DNA from: Pithys albifrons albifrons
Taxonomy: Eukaryota > Chordata > Aves > Passeriformes > Thamnophilidae
DNA: 64,000 bases
NCBI RefSeq assembly: GCF_047495875.1
Contig: NC_092459.1
Location: 95,281,560 to 95,345,559, forward strand
Direction of reading: 5' to 3'
Numbering within the stretch: position 1 is the stretch's first letter; each line of letters begins with the position of its first letter. The notes beneath the pieces are model-generated. The model was not told the DNA's origin. It ran no database searches and saw only the letters and a program-made list of their open reading frames with translations. This document shows positions 61,786-64,000 of the stretch, piece after piece. Position numbers and translations under genes: made by a program.

Positions 61786-61789
61786 TTAA

Positions 61790-62060
61790 TTAAAAGTGAT
61801 TGCCTGCTAGGAAATCATACTTTAAAAAGTTTCATGAATTTATTAGAACCCTGAAGGTATCTTTGTATGCACAGGGCTTTACATGCCATTTATGCAATTT
61901 TGTTTCAGATCTGTTTAAAGCTTCACTGACGCTCCCTGAGCAGGGAACAGCACTGCCAGCATTTGTATGTATTTTGGCTAATTGAATTATGTGAAAATAC
62001 ATACTAATGAAGCTTTACCAGTGATGTTTGCTGAGGACAGTTTGTGTCTCATTTTCTTCT
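61790..62060. promoter_or_regulatory. Candidate conserved non-coding element
   Basis: A repeat-free segment with GTTAATTAA, CTAATTGAATTATG and ATGCAATTTTG strings, followed by CACTAATGAAGC-like sequence. The texture resembles a developmental enhancer; there is no alignment to support it. Confidence 0.2.
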
Positions 62061-62319
62061 ATATTAGCAGTATCTTTCTGTTGCAGATTTACCTTTTTTT
62101 TTATTTGAAAAGCAGAGATTCCTATAGGGGTTTGGGTAGAAATAAAGTCCTATATTTTTTTTGCAGTGTTCTTCAGTAAGTAGTTAGGTGAATGTATGTG
62201 TGAATGCATGTCAATTGACATACAGCTTTTAACAGAGATGAAAAGACAAAGATTAAACTAGGATTTGAGATTAAAATATACTAGTTTTTTATTAGAAGTG
62301 AACAATTTCAAATGCAAAA
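62061..62319. other. Intergenic, AT-rich, nothing recognised
   Basis: T-rich and A-rich non-coding sequence with no gene or repeat family recognised. Confidence 0.6.
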
Positions 62320-62770
62320 CTAATTAACATCTATCTTAATTTATTTTTCCTGTTATTAGATTTACAGATTGTACTTTAATTGGTCATTACTTAATTATCC
62401 ATTTCTGCACAAATCCACCTGCAATATTCTTTCACAGACCCTTCCTCCTCAGCGATGCTTTGCTACCCCTTGACAATGGTATTTGAGGAATAAATGATTG
62501 AGACAGAACAGTTGTTTATCATGTGTGGGATTTTTTAAGTTGAACCGTGGGAAATATCAAAGCTGAGGCATATGAATCTATTGCACTTGAGATGGGTGGG
62601 CATCCAAATCCCTATGCTCACCAACTGACTGCAGGTAACTCAAGTTTGTCACTATTTCACAAAAGCAATCTGCTAATTGCCTAATAAAAATTGCAATCGG
62701 GTATTTGGTACTCACAATTTCTTTTTCAGGTCAGACATTAGAAAAATCTTTTTTTCTTTTCTGTCATGTC
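62320..62770. promoter_or_regulatory. Candidate conserved non-coding element
   Basis: This block has homeodomain strings (CTAATTAAC, CTTTAATTGG, CTTAATTATC, CTAATTGC at 62673-62680) and ATTGCAAT at 62690-62697 in otherwise balanced, repeat-free sequence. The call rests on texture and motifs only. Confidence 0.25.
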
Positions 62771-62929
62771 ATTTTTGTACTTTAGAGTGTATTGCATAAA
62801 CTAACCCAATATGTAGGCAGCACCCTGCCTTGGTGTAAAATCAAATACTGAAATGTTAAAAGGGAAAAAAAATCCTCTGTGACTCTTACGAGCCAAGAAA
62901 AAAAGAGCTGAGGAAAAGTAACAGGAGAT

Positions 62930-63170
62930 TTATGAAAGTTCCCCATTCACTTTGATGGCTCTGTGGGCAGGTAGTTTTGCACATGCTTTGGAATATGTTG
63001 TCTGTTACAAAGAAATTTATGCATCCCAGAATTGCCTTGGAATGATCAGTACTGGGGAGCTGTTGAGGCTTGACTGGGCAGTCAGTAATGCTAGCATTCA
63101 TCTGGAGCTGCTGCACCCTTTTGCTGAGCTTTTCCACATACACAGTTTTAAATAATATCCCAGAATAGCT
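62930..63170. promoter_or_regulatory. Candidate conserved non-coding element
   Basis: This repeat-free segment includes GGAATATG (about 62990), GGAATG at 63039-63044 (TEAD/M-CAT core) and ACAAAG (SOX/TCF core) near 63007. It also overlaps two short antiparallel ORFs that are not believed. Confidence 0.25.
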
Positions 63171-64000
63171 ATAGACAAAATGTATAATTGGAAAAAAAAA
63201 GGCGCCTATTAATAGCAAATGGGGAAAACTGTCATTTAGTGTTTGGGGCTTTGGCTTTGTTTTCCTTTTTTGTGTGTGTGTGTGTGGGTTTTTTGGTTTT
63301 TGGTTGGGTTTTTTGGGTGAGATTTTTAAACTCTGGAGTCTTTTTAAATTATTGTTCTTTTTATTCGAAAGACTGGAATTGAATTTTTTCAAGCTGGGCT
63401 TCCAATGTTATTTATAAAACTTAGTGGTGACATATTATAAAAATTAAATATTTAGGATTTGCCTGTGGGTGTGCATATTCATGAAATTGAGAGTCAAATA
63501 ACAGGCTTGAGAGTTCTGCCTATGTTTTACCTTTTTAAAGTCAGAATCTGCATTTATCTGATATATCTATTTGCTTCAGCATGGACAGTTTATTATGCAA
63601 TTCATGAATAAGATTTGTGAATAACAAAGCCAAGAGTTAATACTTTAGAGAAGGCTAAAAAGTATAGTAAGAAAAGCAAATATTCAATTTTTCCAGTCTC
63701 CTATTAGTATTGGTACTGTCGATCTGGACTATAATGTCTTTTAGGATTAAATAAATATATCAGTTCATCTGAATGACTGAGTGAATAATGTATTAATGTG
63801 TATTTGATGTGCACGTTTACGAATATGTATCTGCCAAGTCCAGTACAAAAATCTCTTCTACAGAGACTTCTTCTTTCAGAAATGATATCTCTTGAGGCAT
63901 TAGAAACAAACAGGGCTTTTCCCTCAAGCTCTTACAGTCCCTCTTTACAATTCATAGTAATCAGATAAATATTATTGACATGTCAGTGAATCATCATTAA
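63171..64000. other. Intergenic, (TG)n and T/G-rich repeat then unique sequence
   Basis: A (TG)8 tract at about 63270-63286 passes into GGTTTTTTGG-type low complexity to about 63320. This explains the 168-aa and 64-aa ORFs here. The rest, to the window end, is AT-rich unique sequence with no gene seen. Confidence 0.65.

Noticed and set aside
62886..63392. 168-aa minus-strand ORF
   Set aside because: Its N-terminal half is the translation of the (TG)n and T/G-rich repeat; low complexity.
1..64000. CRISPR arrays, operons, tRNA or rRNA genes
   Set aside because: None seen. The sequence is vertebrate nuclear DNA and no regularly spaced repeat array or tRNA box pattern was recognised.

Overview
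The window looks like bird nuclear DNA. The main evidence is a CR1 LINE (51840-53103) with a chicken-repeat-1 type reverse transcriptase and the typical CR1 3' end, an octamer tail of ATTCTATG units. The low repeat load, the traces of ancient amniote SINE/MITE sequence and a short ERV-like solo LTR fit this. The CR1 subfamily resembles copies common in Neoaves, but I cannot name a species.

Only one protein-coding segment is supported: the last coding exon of PROX1 (prospero homeobox 1), at 2238-2423 on the + strand. It gives the final 61 residues and the stop codon. Bases 1-2237 are the end of the preceding intron. The roughly 5.5 kb 3' UTR runs to a terminal AATAAA at 7894-7899. The UTR holds two 8-mer miR-181 seed matches, one 8-mer miR-31 seed match, an AU-rich element of stacked ATTTA pentamers, two Pumilio motifs, several internal AATAAA signals and a long AT-rich hairpin just after the stop.

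From about 7.92 kb to 64 kb I see no coding exon. In other vertebrates PROX1 is followed by a large non-coding interval before SMYD2, and this looks like the PROX1-proximal part of it. It holds a sharp CpG island at about 29.69-29.88 kb with a G-rich homopurine tract beside it and a good splice donor on the + strand, which is the best candidate for an unannotated transcript start. It also holds a GC-rich block at 38.0-38.24 kb, several segments that read like conserved enhancers (low confidence, no alignment available), a tandem pair of HNF1-like sites, inverted repeats, and repeats of several ages: a fairly young CR1, an old CR1, MIR-like SINE remnants, a palindromic hAT-like MITE and a probable solo LTR.

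The other open reading frames are short, lack family signatures and are best read as chance. I did not find a new multi-gene system. The items most worth checking are the CpG island as a lncRNA promoter, the 3' UTR regulatory architecture, and the candidate PROX1 downstream enhancers.
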